Shown: positions 1 through 11,978, counted from the stretch's first letter. The stretch is DNA of 64,000 bases from Isoperla grammatica (GCA_945910005.1 OX246737.1:83185406-83249405), one strand, 5' to 3'. The notes: a model not told the origin generated them from the letters alone. Numbers and translations: made by a program.

Positions 1-3000
1 ACGTGGTTACAGCACAGTATTGCGCGTGAGTAAGCACGGCAACCATGTCGCACACGTGACGTAGCGCTGTGATGTGTCCTCCCCGTCCATTGTCCACCTA
101 CAGTGTTGCCACATGGGTCACGTGGTTACAGCACAGTATTGCGCGTGAGTAAGCACGGCAACTATGTCGCACACGTGACGTAGCGCTGTGATGTGTCCAC
201 CCCGTCCATTGTCCACCTACAGTGTTGCCACATGGGTCACGTGGTTACAGCACAGTATTGCGCGTGAGTAAGCACGGCAACCATGTCGCACACGTGACGT
301 AGCGCTGTGATGTGTCCACCCCGTCCATTGTCCATCTACAGTGTTGCCACATGGGTCACGTGGTTACAGCACAGTCTTGCGCGTGAGTAAGCACGGCAAC
401 CATGTCGCACACGTGACGTAGCGCTGTGATGTGTCCACCCCGTCCATTGTCCACCTACAGTGTTGCCACATGGGTCGCGTGGTTACAGCACAGTATTGCG
501 CGTGAGTAAGCACGGCAACCATGTCGCACACGTGACGTAGCGCTGTGATGTGTCCACCCCGTCCATTGTCCATCTACAGTGTTGCCACATGGGTCACGTG
601 GTTACAGCACAGTCTTGCGCGTGAGTAAGCACGGCAACCATGTCGCACACGTGACGTAGCGCTGTGATGTGTCCACCCCGTCCATTGTCTACCTACAGTG
701 TTGCCACATGGGTCGCGTGGTTACAGCACAGTATTGCGCGTGAGTAAGCACGGCAACCATGTCGCACACGTGACGTAGCGCTGTGATGTGTCCACCCCGT
801 CCATTGTCCATCTACAGTGTTGCCACATGGGTCACGTGGTTACAGCACAGTCTTGCGCGTGAGTAAGCACGGCAACCATGTCGCACACGTGACGTAGCGC
901 TGTGATGTGTCCACCCCGTCCATTGTCCACCTACAGTGTTGCCACATGAGTCACGTGGTTACAGCACAGTATTGCGCGTGAGTAAGCACGGCAACTATGT
1001 CGCACACGTGACGTAGCGCTGTGATGTGTCCTCCCCGTCCATTGTCCACCTACAGTGTTGCCACATGGGTCACGTGGTTACAGGACAGCACAGTGCGCGT
1101 CAGTAAGCACGGCAACCATGTCGCACACGTGACGTAGCGCTGTGATGTGTCCACCCCGTCCATTGTCCACCCACAGTGTTGCCACATGGGTCACGTGGTT
1201 ACAGCACAGTATTGCGCGTGAGTAAGCACGGCAACCATGTCGCATACGTGACGTAGCGCTGTGATGTGTGCACCCCGTCCATTGTCCACCTACAGTGTTG
1301 CCACATGGGTCACGTGGTTACAGGACAGTATTGCGCGTGAGTAAGCACGGCAACCATGTCGCACACGTGACGTAGCGCTGTGATGTGTCCACCCCGTCCA
1401 TTGTCCACCTACAGTGTTGCCACATGGGTCGCGTGGTTACAGCACAGTATTGCGCGTGAGTAAGCACGGCAACCATGTCGCACACGTGACGTAGCGCTGT
1501 GATGTGTGCACCCCGTCCATTGTCCACCTACAGTGTTGCCACATGGGTCGCGTGGTTACAGGACAGCACAGTGCGCGTGAGTAAGCACGGCAACCATGTC
1601 GCACACGTGACGTAGCGCTGTGATGTGTGCACCCCGTCCATTGTCCACCTACAGTGTTGCCACATGGGTCGCGTGGTTACAGCACAGTATTGCGCGTGAG
1701 TAAGCACGGCAACCATGTCGCACACGTGACGTAGCGCTGTGATGTGTCCACCCCGTCCATTGTCCACCTACAGTGTTGCCACATGGGTCGCGTGGTTACA
1801 GCACAGTCTTGCGCGTGAGTAAGCACGGCAACCATGTCGCACACGTGTCGTTGCGCCGTGACGTAGCGCTGTGATGTGTCCTCCCCGTCCATTGTCCACC
1901 TACAGTGTTGCCACATGGGTCACGTGGTTACAGCACAGTATTGCGCGTGAGTAAGCACGGCAACCATGTCGCACACGTGTCGTTGCGCCGTGACGTAGCG
2001 CTGTGATGTGTCCACCCCCTCCATTGTCCACCTACAGTGTTGCCACATAGGTCGCGTGGTTACAGGACAGCACAGTATTGCGCGTGAGTAAGCACGGCAA
2101 CCATGTCGCACACGTGACGTAGCGCTGTGATGTGTCCACCCCGTCCATTGTCCACCTACAGTGTTGCCACATGGGTCGCGTGGTTACAGCACAGTCTTGC
2201 GCGTGAGTAAGCACGGCAACCATGTCGCATACGTGACGTAGCGCTGTGATGTGTCCACCCCGTCCATTGTCCACCCACAGTGTTGCCACATGGGTCACGT
2301 GGTTACAGGACAGCACAGTCTTGCGCGTGAGTAAGCACGGCAACCATGTCGCACACGTGACGTAGCGCTGTGATGTGTCCACCCCGTCCATTGTCCACCC
2401 ACAGTGTTGCCACATGGGTCACGTGGTTACAGGACAGCACAGTGCGCGTGAGTAAGCACGGCAACCATGTCGCACACGTGTCGTTGCGCCGTGACGTAGC
2501 GCTGTGATGTGTCCTCCCCGTCCATTGTCTACCTACAGTGTTGCCACATGGGTCACGTGGTTACAGCACAGTATTGCGCGTGAGTAAGCACGGCAACCAT
2601 GTCGCACACGTGACGTAGCGCTGTGATGTGTCCACCCCGTCCATTGTCTACCTACAGTGTTGCCACATGGGTCACGTGGTTACAGCACAGTATTGCGCGT
2701 GAGTAAGCACGGCAACCATGTCGCATACGTGACGTAGCGCTGTGATGTGTCCACCCCGTCCATTGTCCACCTACAGTGTTGCCACATGGGTCACGTGGTT
2801 ACAGGACAGCACAGTCTTGCGCGTGAGTAAGCACGGCAACCATGCCGCACACGTGACGTAGCGCTGTGATGTGTCCACCCCGTCCATTGTCTACCTACAG
2901 TGTTGCCACATGGGTCACGTGGGAACAGGACAGCATAGTCTTGCGCGTGAGTAAGCACGGCAACCATGCCGCACACGTGACGTAGCGCTGTGATGTGTCC

Positions 3001-3161
3001 ACCCCGTCCATTGTCCACCTACAGTGTTGCCACATGGGTCGCGTGGTTACAGCACAGTATTGCGCGTGAGTAAGCACGGCAACCATGTCGCACACGTGAC
3101 GTAGCGCCGTGACGTGACTCCACCACATATATTGTCCACCTACAGTGTTGCTACGTGGGTC
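1..3161. repeat. 119-bp tandem array (minisatellite), about 26 copies, truncated by window edge
   Basis: Units recur at 119-bp spacing from base 1 (starts near 1, 120, 239). Some are longer through small insertions, such as an extra block near 1848-1860 and 1979-1992 and an extra AGGACAGC before the CACAGT step. Most units carry CACGTG within CACACGTGACG, and many carry a second within GTCACGTGG; in others that site reads GTCGCGTGG, an A/G change. The last unit decays at 3100-3161. The 119-bp period is not a multiple of three, so the short minus-strand frames inside are chance. The array presumably continues to the left. Confidence 0.97.
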
Positions 3162-4755
3162 GGGCGGGAAAACTACCTGCTTATTATTTTTGTATTCGTA
3201 CATAAAGAATTATTCTAAAATGACCTTCAACATTGCATAGGAAAATCGTAAATAATGAAGGAATTGCAGATCGTCTAGAGCTAATTAAATTAAATACATG
3301 GCATTCCCGTGCCTGGGATTATCTACAATTATAAATTGTGTATGTAGCTATGGTAACGCAATACCACCCTCACGTACGAAAACATGAAAAGAAGGTAGGT
3401 CGGAAGAGTGAGAAGGGAGAGGGTCAAGTGGCTTGCCTGCTTGAACCACTACACGACGCTATCTACTATGAATGCGTAAATTTCGCTCTGCTGTTTTTAC
3501 GAAAGAAAAATGAGTTGAACTATGGGTTGTCTGAACGCAGATGGTAATTTGACTCCCACAACCCACAGGCTGCGGAAATAACAATGGGGTTTGATGTGCT
3601 GGAAAAGAAGGATAATTATTGCATTATTTCCGGATGAAGCATTACCATATCGACTGCACATTAATATCGGTTCCACGATAAGAAGTGTACATCACTCCAT
3701 GTTGTACCCACGGACACATGAGCCTGTAACATGACTCGAAACTGTGTCCGTGTCATGGGGTGGGTCTTCTACATCAAGAACATATTAAAATATCATTTAG
3801 AATACATGGATTATACATAAATCACTTACTGTAGAAGTTGAATAGCATCTTAAAACAACGGATGCATCGTGAGTCATGACATAGTTAGTCATCCGATGGA
3901 TGCAACCCTAGACACGTTATAGGAAAGAGATCTCACCTCTAAAAAGTGACTCACAAGGTGACCCCTAACAAACAGTAGATACAATATATACGCATGGTCC
4001 TTATAGAAAGATCCAGAAAATGTAATATTTCTAAATGACATGCATCTACTATGTATTCCACGACCCACCTGAAGGAAAGTGTCAGTCAGTCGGCGGCTAG
4101 AGCTCAATTGGGTTCAGCCTATCTAATTAGTAGTCAAAAAAAGGCTTAAGACTTGGTCTGCATTTAGCGTTACCAATTAGTGACCTACTGCAAAATAACA
4201 AGGCTTGAGCGTGTCCAATTGGTCACCTGATTAAAAGAACAAAACTTAAGACTCGTGGTTATACTACCTGTAGTGATATTATTGTAAGCTGCCTCAAAAC
4301 TGATTCCTAAACTAGTATCAATTAAATTTGCATCTATTTTATCGTGTTCGTGTGTAACGTGTAAATGTACAGTTGAGGTGATTCTTTAGGACGGTTAAAA
4401 TTACGACTTGGTGTAAAGACTGAGTTTCTTTCAAGTCTTTGTCCATAGAAAACGGATTTTAAAGTGAATACTTTTAGATCGTTCATCACACCATGTCGAT
4501 AACCATTCATGCAGTTCAAGTCGATGTACGTTTGCGTAATGTTTACAGTTGAGATCGCATTATTTATGCCGTGGACTTCTACCAAACAGCGGTACGAGAC
4601 ACATAAATACTGTTGACAAACTTTGTTAAAAAGTTCGAAGTTCGAGATTAGGTGGCTGGTTGGCCATTGGATTTATTCCTCTTTCCACTGCAGATGGATC
4701 AATGTTCCAATGCCAGGGATACGCTATATAGGTAATACTTCTTTTTATGTCATAC
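3162..4755. other. Non-repetitive AT-rich DNA, no gene recognised
   Basis: No open frame over about 85 codons and no recognisable motif on either strand. The one structure noted is a short inverted repeat, CACGGACACA at 3709-3718 against TGTGTCCGTG at 3743-3752. Confidence 0.6.
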
Positions 4756-4922
4756 CCGCATTACACAGCTCAATACTTTCGTCCAACTTATTGAATTCAA
4801 GGACAAAAAAGCATCAATTAATATAAGCTATATTGTTGCAGTTTTTTACTAAACTCTTTTTGATTTGCTTTGTTCTTGAATTCAATAAGTTTGACGAAAG
4901 TATTGAGTCGTGTAATGTCGGC
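4756..4922. repeat. Inverted repeat, two arms of about 57 bp
   Basis: The arm at 4756-4813 is matched by the reverse complement of 4866-4922 with few mismatches; both contain TATTGAATTCAA on one strand or the other. The spacer is about 52 bp and AT-rich. No target duplication was identified. It may be a small fold-back element or a local inverted duplication. Confidence 0.8.
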
Positions 4923-5252
4923 ATTCACTAGGTTTTTGGTTATTCATCCAGGTTTTGTGATGAGGTTGTTCATGCACATACCTTGCTTCACTCCGTTTCG
5001 CCTTCAAATGTTGCGGCATCCTCAGGTGACAGGTTGGGGTCTCGTGTGTTGTCTCTGCGAACGCCTTGGTTCGTTCTACCAACGTGCTTTAAAATATACG
5101 CATACGTAATAGCTCCATGTATCCCCCTTACCCTAAAACTCTTTATGCCTACCTATAAAGCAGGCAATCATAGGCATTATAGAACCTATAACTACATAGT
5201 ACATAGTGATAATAAAAAATAAAAGGCAAATGTGTTAGGCAAAAGTATTTAA
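4923..5252. other. No recognisable feature
   Basis: Short overlapping frames only, none resembling a known protein. It ends in the TTAA (5249-5252) that flanks the next transposon. Confidence 0.5.
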
Positions 5253-6079
5253 AGTGAAGGTATCTTGGTAACGTAACTTTTTTAAATTAAGTTTTTTTGA
5301 TGAAGGTTGATAAATATTGATATTATGTCTGCTAAAAGTGGTTTTACAAAAATAACACTTATTTTGTACGTGTACCGATAGCTTCAAACGTTTTTACGTT
5401 CAGTACTTACACCTCTAGACCATATTTGTCAAGTACACGAAAATGTAGTATGCTATAGGTTGCTATCTTAGGAATGATGGTATACAATTTTAAAACACAA
5501 TTATGTCACCAGTTTTTTTTAATGAATTTTTCGTGTCCCGGTGAAAAGGCACTTGAGTTTATGCTGTTTTTACTATTCCATAACTTAATTATTATGAAAA
5601 GAGTCACTTACAAGAAATAATGTGCTTATCATGCGCTCGACCCTTATCTTCCAAAAATGCTTGCAGTCTCAAGCCTACGTCAAAAACTTTTCAAGTTTTG
5701 GTAAAATACGTACACGGATGTAAAGCGCATCAGTTTGCTCGTGTCGCAGTCCAGCCGTGAGTACTTTAAGGGTCTAAACAGGTAATTTGCGCAAAGAAAT
5801 TGTCTTCTTGTGTCCTAGCACCGCTCAACAGTAGTTGAGAACGCAAATGTACAGATGCAATCCAAGTATTGGAGGGAAACATGACACCAAGTTAGCGGAG
5901 TGGTGCATCGCCGAGCGTGACCTTGCTTTAACAAGAGTCTCCGCTCGACTGAAATCAGAACGAAGCGCTCGGAGGTCGGTCGGAGTTGTGGTAGTGGGGG
6001 GGTACACTTCATACGTCACACACACATTTGCAAGTAATTCGTAGCAAAAGTGTTTTTTTTCAGGGGGGGTAGATTTACC
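5253..6079 (-). mobile_element. Non-autonomous DNA transposon with TTAA target duplication, copy 1 (827 bp)
   Basis: This copy is reversed relative to those at 34456-35468 and 61592-62423. It is bounded by TTAA at 5249-5252 and 6080-6083. The ends are AGTGAAGGTATC and, on the other strand, GGTAAATCTACC, so the terminal inverted repeat is only about six bases (GGTGAA, here partly mutated). No transposase is present. A TTAA target is typical of piggyBac-type elements, but these termini do not clearly match that superfamily, so the assignment is left open. Short frames of 65-69 codons inside are not conserved, since a third copy has a stop. Confidence 0.85.
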
Positions 6080-6207
6080 TTAAACAAAAAATAAATATTT
6101 AGTATTTATCGAGTGCTTTTTGGGCAATAATACCTGTTTGCGAGTGTGCAATCCCCAAGACTTTGTGTTTCAGCTAAATGTATTTTTACATGAGGTGTTA
6201 TACATAT

Positions 6208-6369
6208 GTCAAATGCATGTTCGTTCCCCACGTGCTTTCCTCAGCTCAGACTCACCCAATCACCAATCACTGAGCAGCTAACCATGTGGATTGCTCTGAG
6301 ATTGGTGGTTGGGTGAGTCTGAGGAAAGTTTGAGTTGAGAAGTACGTGGAGAATGACTATGCATTTGAC
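6208..6369. mobile_element. Fold-back (MITE-like) element, copy 1
   Basis: The left arm starts GTCAAATGCAT and the right arm ends ATGCATTTGAC. Both also share a GACTCACCCAA core on opposite strands (around 6251 and 6314), giving an imperfect palindrome about 160 bp long. The centre (CCATGTGGATTGCTCTGAG) resembles the centre of the structure at 10988-11140, so the two are probably diverged copies of one family. Confidence 0.7.
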
Positions 6370-7442
6370 CCAAGTACACTCACGAACCAGACGACTGTTT
6401 GTGAACCAGGACAATTGCTCAGGGAACAGAACACATTAACGAGGTCTGGAGATCCGCTCTAGAGATAAACTGGAACAATTTGGAATAAAAGAGATTACAA
6501 AATTATCGTTGGGGTACCCTACTCATACGGGATCTAAGCCAGACATGAGGCTTTATCTGCTATTAGGCTCGTACTAGCCAAACGTGCAAACATGGCCAGC
6601 ATAGCCGTGAAAGAACATGGATGCCGGTCGAACCGTGTTCTATATCCGTAAAAGGATATCAGGTAGCGCTAGTGGTATCGAAATGAAGGTACGGACGACC
6701 ATCTGTCGCCAACCACTTGAATCTCTTCGAAATTCAAAAACAACGAACGGAGAAGGTTGACGCCACGTTTGTTTTGGTTTCTTGCAAGAGTTTGAAGCAG
6801 GTTTGAAGGTTATTTTTTACATTTGCTTGCTAGAGTATTTAAATCGCGAAGAAGTAACAGCTGCTATGGATTAGAAGAAGACGGTATACTTACATTTTCA
6901 ACATAATCATTTAAGCTACACTGTCAATAATTAATAAAACCACTTACTTGTATTTTGTAAAGAGTAGGCTATTGTGCACCAATCATGCTGGTCGGTGCAC
7001 AATTGTCGGGAAGGAGCTCAGATAACGGTAACGGGAAAGTTCGCTATAATTTAACATTCCCCGGTAACGTTAACGGTAACGGGAAGCTCCTTCCCGGGCT
7101 ATTGTGCACCAACCATAGGCCTAGGCCGTTGCGTACCTAGGCCTAGCCTACCTGGGCCAAGGGCACCTAGGGCACTGGGCTTATCCTAACCTTTAGACCA
7201 CGGAAAAGTGACTTCTGCAATGGATTGGTCTAGCTCTAGATACTTACATTCACGATATTATTATTATTAAAGCTACTGTCAGTTAATAAAACCCTAGGTT
7301 TTTCTTTTCAGAGACCGCTAGGGCCTAGTCTAGGCTAGGCCTAGGCATTGTACGGCTGTAGACCCTATAGCCTAGTCCTAGTTCAAAGCCCAAGTTTTTA
7401 CTCTATTCAAAAATTAATCTTGCATATGTGGGTAGGAGTAGG
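6370..7442. other. Non-coding DNA with short palindromic clusters
   Basis: No gene is seen. At 6970-7110 a palindrome-rich stretch repeats ATTGTGCACCAA and AACGGTAACGGG, with GGGAAGGAGCT mirrored by AGCTCCTTCCC. At 7120-7190 and 7310-7350 there are dense CCTAGG/GGCCTA repeats. These may be remnants of small DNA transposons. Confidence 0.5.
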
Positions 7443-7622
7443 ATGCATTGTCAAGTTATTGGATGTGAAAGTAATCGTAATCAACATCGGGCCCTTTCTT
7501 TCTTCCGCTTTAAATCAGATGAAGTGCGCTGTGCTCTGTGGGTAGAGAGATGTGGGAATCCTACTTGAGCAGGGGTGCCTGCATCTGAATTGACTGAATA
7601 TGCAAAGTTATGTGCTAAACAT
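7443..7622 (+). pseudogene. THAP-type zinc-finger exon with an in-frame stop
   Basis: Translated from the ATG at 7443, this stretch starts MHCQVIGCESN, with C-x4-C spacing, followed by LSFFRFKSDEVRCALWVERC and, near the end, YAKLCAKH, giving the second metal-binding C-x2-H pair. The order (N-terminal C-x4-C, the FFRF and LWV hydrophobic core, terminal C-x2-H) is the C2CH signature of THAP domains, a DNA-binding fold shared by animal THAP proteins and P-element-type transposases. Codon 42 is TGA (7566-7568), so it cannot make the full domain as it stands. The AVPTIF-like box that usually follows is not visible. No downstream transposase or coiled coil was found nearby. It could be a decayed P-element-like transposase or a duplicated host THAP exon. 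I am fairly sure of the family and unsure of the origin. Confidence 0.75.
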
Positions 7623-8925
7623 TTGTTTTTGTGTTTGTGTTTTTTGTATGTATTCTCTTGCAGCAGACCTCTGCAGGTAAGCTGTTGGTTTGCTATCTCT
7701 TATGTCACTCACATGAACCAGCCTGGTAGTACTCCTTCAGTTCACTAATTAACATTTGAGTGTAAATACCTAGAGAGGAATATTATAGAGATGCATGTAC
7801 ACTGTTGTAATACTAGTAGGCCTACCTGTGCTAGTACTATAAGCCAATACAGTAAGTATTTTTTGAAGCAAAATTAAACTCAGCCCGTGCCCTGCAAAAC
7901 TGAAACCGTATTTTGCAACTGTTCATCAAATCAGGCTAGGGCCTATTACTATTGTCTTAGTTTGTTCAACTTTTGGAATCGTTAATTAAATAATGTGCAG
8001 CCTATACCGACACCAAATTACAATTGATCGGTGATGTGGGTTAATGTGTATACCGTACGTACATGTGCATGCATGAATGTATTCTATATTAAGTAGCCTT
8101 CAGACACAGATAAGGGATTGTGCTTCAAATAATATCTTGGTATGGTTCTTTGGCATGTCCGCTATAAAAATAGCATTGATCATGTAGTTGGATAATATAG
8201 AAGTATATATGGAAACTGTCGCCTACTTGATGGATTGTTATTTGTAGGGTTTCACTTAATAGGGTTAATGATTTGGCAAGCCCTGATGAGCATCTTCCCC
8301 CTCGCACACAAAAGTTACCCCATCCAAGGTCGAGAGTTTGACGTACTGATACTGATTAACCCAATCATGGGTTAATCTAGCAACGACCGGCCAATTAATG
8401 AAACATTGTAGGAGATAATTCATGTGACTTTTCTTATTGTCAGTTATTGTGTAGGTTTATATTGTTTAAGTTTACTCATATCACACAAATTTTTTATTAC
8501 TTCAGTTCATTGTCCCATTCAAATTTTGCATTGTTAGTTGTTACGATGTATTTTCTAAAAAGTTGTTTTCATGTGGTAAAATTAATAAAGAAGTGAATTT
8601 CATTTATGCTTTATGAATTAATCCCGTACTTAATCATTTAGCATTTGTATAGGCAATTTAATTTCAAATGTATGTATATACAGTATTAAATTAATAATTA
8701 ATAATTTAAGATCATAAATATACAACTGATTGTTAATAAGGGCTTAGAAACCATTATTATTTAGTTCTCTTCATATTTATCAATATCAACCGAGAAGTGT
8801 ATATTATAATTTTGAACATCAAATTGCCTGTAACTTGTAAGTTAGATTTCCTCAATCCTTGACCATCCTTGACAATTTGAAATGAAAAGTGATTTTAATT
8901 TCAATAATATAATTTCAACCGTAAT
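7623..8925. other. AT-rich non-coding DNA
   Basis: No recognisable coding sequence. Directly after the THAP segment there is a pyrimidine-rich acceptor-like tract ending CTCTTGCAG near 7664 and a donor-like CAGGTAAGC at about 7674. They lie too close together to support an exon on their own. Confidence 0.5.
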
Positions 8926-9180
8926 ACAAATATTCACTTATGATTTTGTATTGCAATTAAATGTGAGTATATTTCACTAAAAATGATTAAAATTGGTATA
9001 ATTACCAAATAAAATAATCATTTTTAGTGAAGAATACTAATATATTTGTATTTAATGCAATAAAATATGAGTATATATTCACTAAAAATGATTAACTTGG
9101 TAAAAATTATCATTAATAAAGTATTCATTTTTAGTGAAGAACACTCACATTTTATTGCAAATACAAAATTATAATCAAGC
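8926..9180. repeat. Cluster of two related hairpins in AT-rich DNA
   Basis: TTCACTAAAAATGATT and its reverse complement AATCATTTTTAGTGAA form one hairpin at about 8972-9032. A second, similar hairpin follows at about 9080-9140. Outer sequences (AATACAAATATTCA near 8932 and GCAAATACAAAATTATAATC near 9158) are also roughly complementary. This looks like a MITE that was duplicated or inserted into itself. Confidence 0.65.
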
Positions 9181-9277
9181 AATTAAAAACAACTCGATTT
9201 TAAATAAGGCGCGCTGGGCCGCCATTTTGAATTTAGTACCGTAAAAGCTTCTGAGATAGCGCCAGAGTCGCTGCCGA

Positions 9278-9505
9278 TTGAACAGCCCACTACTTATTAG
9301 CGCACAAGCTCGTTCCAGGAAGATGCATATCTTCCTACGAAGTTGGTATAGGTTATCATGGATGGCCAGTGTCTGCTTGCGGAACCAGGCTTGCATTGCT
9401 ATGCTGGATGTTTGCGATATCTCTGAGTGGGCACTGAGTATTATTGATCTAGGAAAAGATGACTTTCAATTTACCTTCCCGTACATATTAGAGGTGAACG
9501 TCAAG
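9278..9505 (+). CDS. Candidate first coding exon, product unknown
   Basis: An open frame runs from ATG at 9278, with a second in-frame ATG at 9362, to a splice-donor-like AAG|GTATGC at 9505/9506. The later part reads ISEWALSIIDLGKDD and then hydrophobic FPYILEVNV, which looks protein-like, but I recognise no family. Just upstream (9218-9229) is GCCGCCATTTTG, a match to the YY1 site that often sits at animal promoters or 5' ends. No partner exon was identified downstream. The minus strand is also open over part of this stretch. This is a weak call, given because the promoter-like site, frame and donor occur in the right order. Confidence 0.25.
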
Positions 9506-9698
9506 GTATGCAATTTCTTGTGGCGTGTGTGATGTTTCTAACGTTGATAAAATAGTAAATCATGTTTGGTTCGCGGGATTTTCACTTGAAACCGTCCTTG
9601 CTTATATAGCAAATCAAATATACGTCCAGTTTCACGGTCAGCGCTTGATGGTACTCAAAACTTTCAGTGACTACGATGTTGTTACATGATCACGACTC

Positions 9699-9862
9699 CC
9701 CCCCCCCCTCCCTTACCACCTCTGACAACAACCATTCCGTTTCTCTTCTCTCCCCCCCCTGTCCACCTCTCTTCCACGACTCGGCCCCCCCCTCTTACCC
9801 TCTCTGACAACAACCATTCCGTTTCTCTTCTCTCCCCCCCCCCCCTGTCCGCCTCTCTTCCA
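9699..9862. repeat. 82-bp tandem duplication in a C/T-rich tract
   Basis: TCTGACAACAACCATTCCG occurs at 9721 and again 82 bp later. Both copies are flanked by runs of 7 to 14 C and by TTTCTCTTCTC, so one strand is almost purely pyrimidine. Such tracts can form triplex or slipped structures; that part is inference. Confidence 0.85.
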
Positions 9863-10987
9863 AACTTTCGAAATGTATGACTTGCAAGTAATACATAAAT
9901 GTTTGTCTCATTCTAAGGTGTGTGTCTAATAAAATTAAAGCTATTATTATTCGTTGAGTTATTATTAATAATTTCGTAAAACCGCAGCACATTGAATCTA
10001 TTGCGTATCAATTATTTACTCACGGTTTCTGACACAAACTACATGGATAGGTTTTCAAGATACTGACACAAAGTAGAAAATAAATAAAATGTCCCCATTT
10101 ACGGGCGTACCGGCCGTTTAATATTCCGCATTCCGCACTTAAGTTACAAAGAAAACAATTTATCGGATACTTTTAATTTTTTTACTAGACTTTAATCAAT
10201 TATTCGTTTATCTATTAAATATAAAGAAGTATCATGACATTCTGTTAATTATTTTACCACTTATGATTTTCTTAATGTGACCCAAATGTTGATGTATTTT
10301 GAAGTACTAATGTGGTTAGTGTAAAACAGAAAATACTCATTTTAAATGTTTGCATAATAGTGCAGCATTCTTGTGTGTTACTCCGTTCACCAATTCTAAT
10401 GTGAGAACATAGTTTGTGAGATGAACTTGAAATAGTAAGCCGTTGCAAACGTTCAAAAATAGCTTCTAGTTCAGATGCGGCGCGAGAGTAGTTTGCGTGA
10501 CTGGTGGGGTTCTGCGGTTCTTTGTGCAACCGTTACAACTGTAATCTTGGTTTTTGTATTTTGGGGGTTTTGGGTTTGGGGGTGACGGCAGCGCAGCTAG
10601 TGAGAAAACCTTTCCCTCCTGGCGCTAGATTGGCCTTTTAAATTGTCCAATAAACCAAACTGATAATGAGTGGTATACGTTCGCTATATCGGCAAAACAG
10701 ATGCCGATGATGAGGATGTGTTGTTCTATTCAAAATTGTATATCTTACACTGCCTTGTTTTGTGTATTCTCAAACTTTTCACTTCTTATCGTTTTATATC
10801 ATAACTAATCGTGCATCCAAGTTTCTTTTGATCCCAACACTTTCACCTGAGAAGTGTATTCGTTTCATTGCCTTGTGTTACTTCATTCGAAAGCGAAAAT
10901 ACTAGCACTTGAGTCATGATGCCTGTGAAATGGCATAGTATAGGACAAGTGGAAACCAGCGACATTTTATTAAAATACACTAATGTC
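9863..10987. other. No gene recognised
   Basis: AT-rich DNA with only short frames (up to about 85 codons on the minus strand at 10272-10529), none resembling a known protein. A G-rich stretch lies at 10560-10582. Confidence 0.5.
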
Positions 10988-11140
10988 CGTATGCATAGTC
11001 CAGACTTAAGCTTTCCTCAACTCAGCCTTTCTTCAGCCTCGCCTGATCACGGAACGGTATTGCCATGTGGACGGCTCTGTGACTGGTGGCTAGGTCATGC
11101 AGAGGAGGCTGAGTATAGGAGGGCGTGAGTGTGAACTATT
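10988..11140. mobile_element. Fold-back (MITE-like) element, diverged copy 2
   Basis: It shares with 6208-6369 the order TATGCATAGTC, CTTTCCTCAACTCAG, a central CCATGTGGACGGCTCTG, then a GGTGGCTAGGTCA/GAGGCTGAG half complementary to the left half. The inverted symmetry is weaker than in copy 1. Confidence 0.5.
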
Positions 11141-11218
11141 AGTTAGGGCCTAAGTGAGCAATATGGCTTAGTCATAATTATGTTTCGTGGGAATCCCTGC
11201 TGTAGGTGTAGGTACATC

Positions 11219-11362
11219 GTGGTGGCACTGCATGAGGTGGCACTGCATGAGGTGGCACTGCATGAGGTGGCACTGCATGAGGTGGCACTGCATGAGGTGG
11301 CACTGCATGAGGTGGCACTGCATGAGGTGGCACTGCATGAGGTGGCACTGCATGAGGTGGCT
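11219..11362. repeat. 15-bp tandem array, about 9.5 copies
   Basis: GGTGGCACTGCATGA is repeated head to tail without visible variation from 11221 to 11355, followed by a partial unit. The period is a multiple of three, so frames on both strands are open (for example ALHEV repeats). These are artefacts of the period. Confidence 0.97.
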
Positions 11363-11494
11363 AAACGAGGTGGCAGGTGACTAAACTTAGTTATGTTCAT
11401 TAGTATTTTCGGATAGTTTGGAACGAATTCTGAGGCTGTTGCTTGGGATCAGCATTCCCCTTAATTGTGACTGCGGAAAACCTTGGGAAAAAAG

Positions 11495-11580
11495 TTCTGT
11501 TACGATTACCGGTATCGAACCAGTGACCTCCCAGAATAGTATCGCATCTTACCGATGTGCCACCTCAATCGGTACCCTGG
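11495..11580 (-). mobile_element. tRNA-derived SINE head (copy 1)
   Basis: On the minus strand an A-box-like TGGCACATCGG (11552-11562) is followed about 30 bases later by a B-box-like GGTTCGATACC (11511-11521), the spacing and order of an internal RNA polymerase III promoter in a tRNA-related sequence. Related heads occur at 51340-51412 and 59560-59612, all sharing GGAGGTCRCTGGTTCGA. A complete cloverleaf is not evident, so this is a SINE rather than a tRNA gene. Confidence 0.65.
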
Positions 11581-11705
11581 TACTATTAAATGAGCGAAGC
11601 GAATCTTACCATTCAACTGAAACGGTACCTCAATCAGTACCCTGGCACTATTACATGAGCGAAGTGAATCTTACCATTCAACTGAAAAGGCTCTTTCTCC
11701 TTGGT
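11581..11705. repeat. Short direct repeat, two copies of about 60 bp
   Basis: ATGAGCGAAGCGAATCTTAC followed by CATTCAACTGAAA occurs at about 11591 and again at about 11655, each preceded by a TACCCTGG step. A similar phrase is at about 44604, which suggests a dispersed family. Confidence 0.6.
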
Positions 11706-11978
11706 TTTTGAGCTTGCGGATGTACGGATTGATGTGTGTTCGTGGTTTTGTGACTGTCACGCATAATATGCCCACCACAAAAATTAATTCATCACAAAAT
11801 ACGTTTTATTTATTTTTTCACACAAAGGTTTTTAATAATTGTATACCTAATGTCCACATAGACGGTATTGACATAATATGACAAAAGTTTTAAAGTTCCA
11901 ATACTTGCTATTTCTTTTTTAATATAACTGGTATATGTATACTTTAACATATATCTGTGGACGTTGTTAACAAGTTGA
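11706..11978. other. No recognisable feature
   Basis: AT-rich sequence without frames or repeats of note, ending in TTGA (11975-11978), a possible decayed TTAA target of the next element. Confidence 0.5.

Noticed and set aside
5815..6044. Short frames shared by TTAA-element copies (also 34486-34783) as a conserved small protein
   Set aside because: The third copy has a stop in the matching frame near 61717, and several frames are open in parallel.
7623..7680. Mini-exon between CTCTTGCAG and CAGGTAAGC after the THAP segment
   Set aside because: Only about a dozen bases would be included, there is no donor for the THAP exon, and the THAP frame already has a stop.
11495..11580. Functional tRNA gene on the minus strand
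   Set aside because: A- and B-box-like motifs are present, but no complete acceptor and anticodon stem pairing was evident, and sister copies are degenerate.
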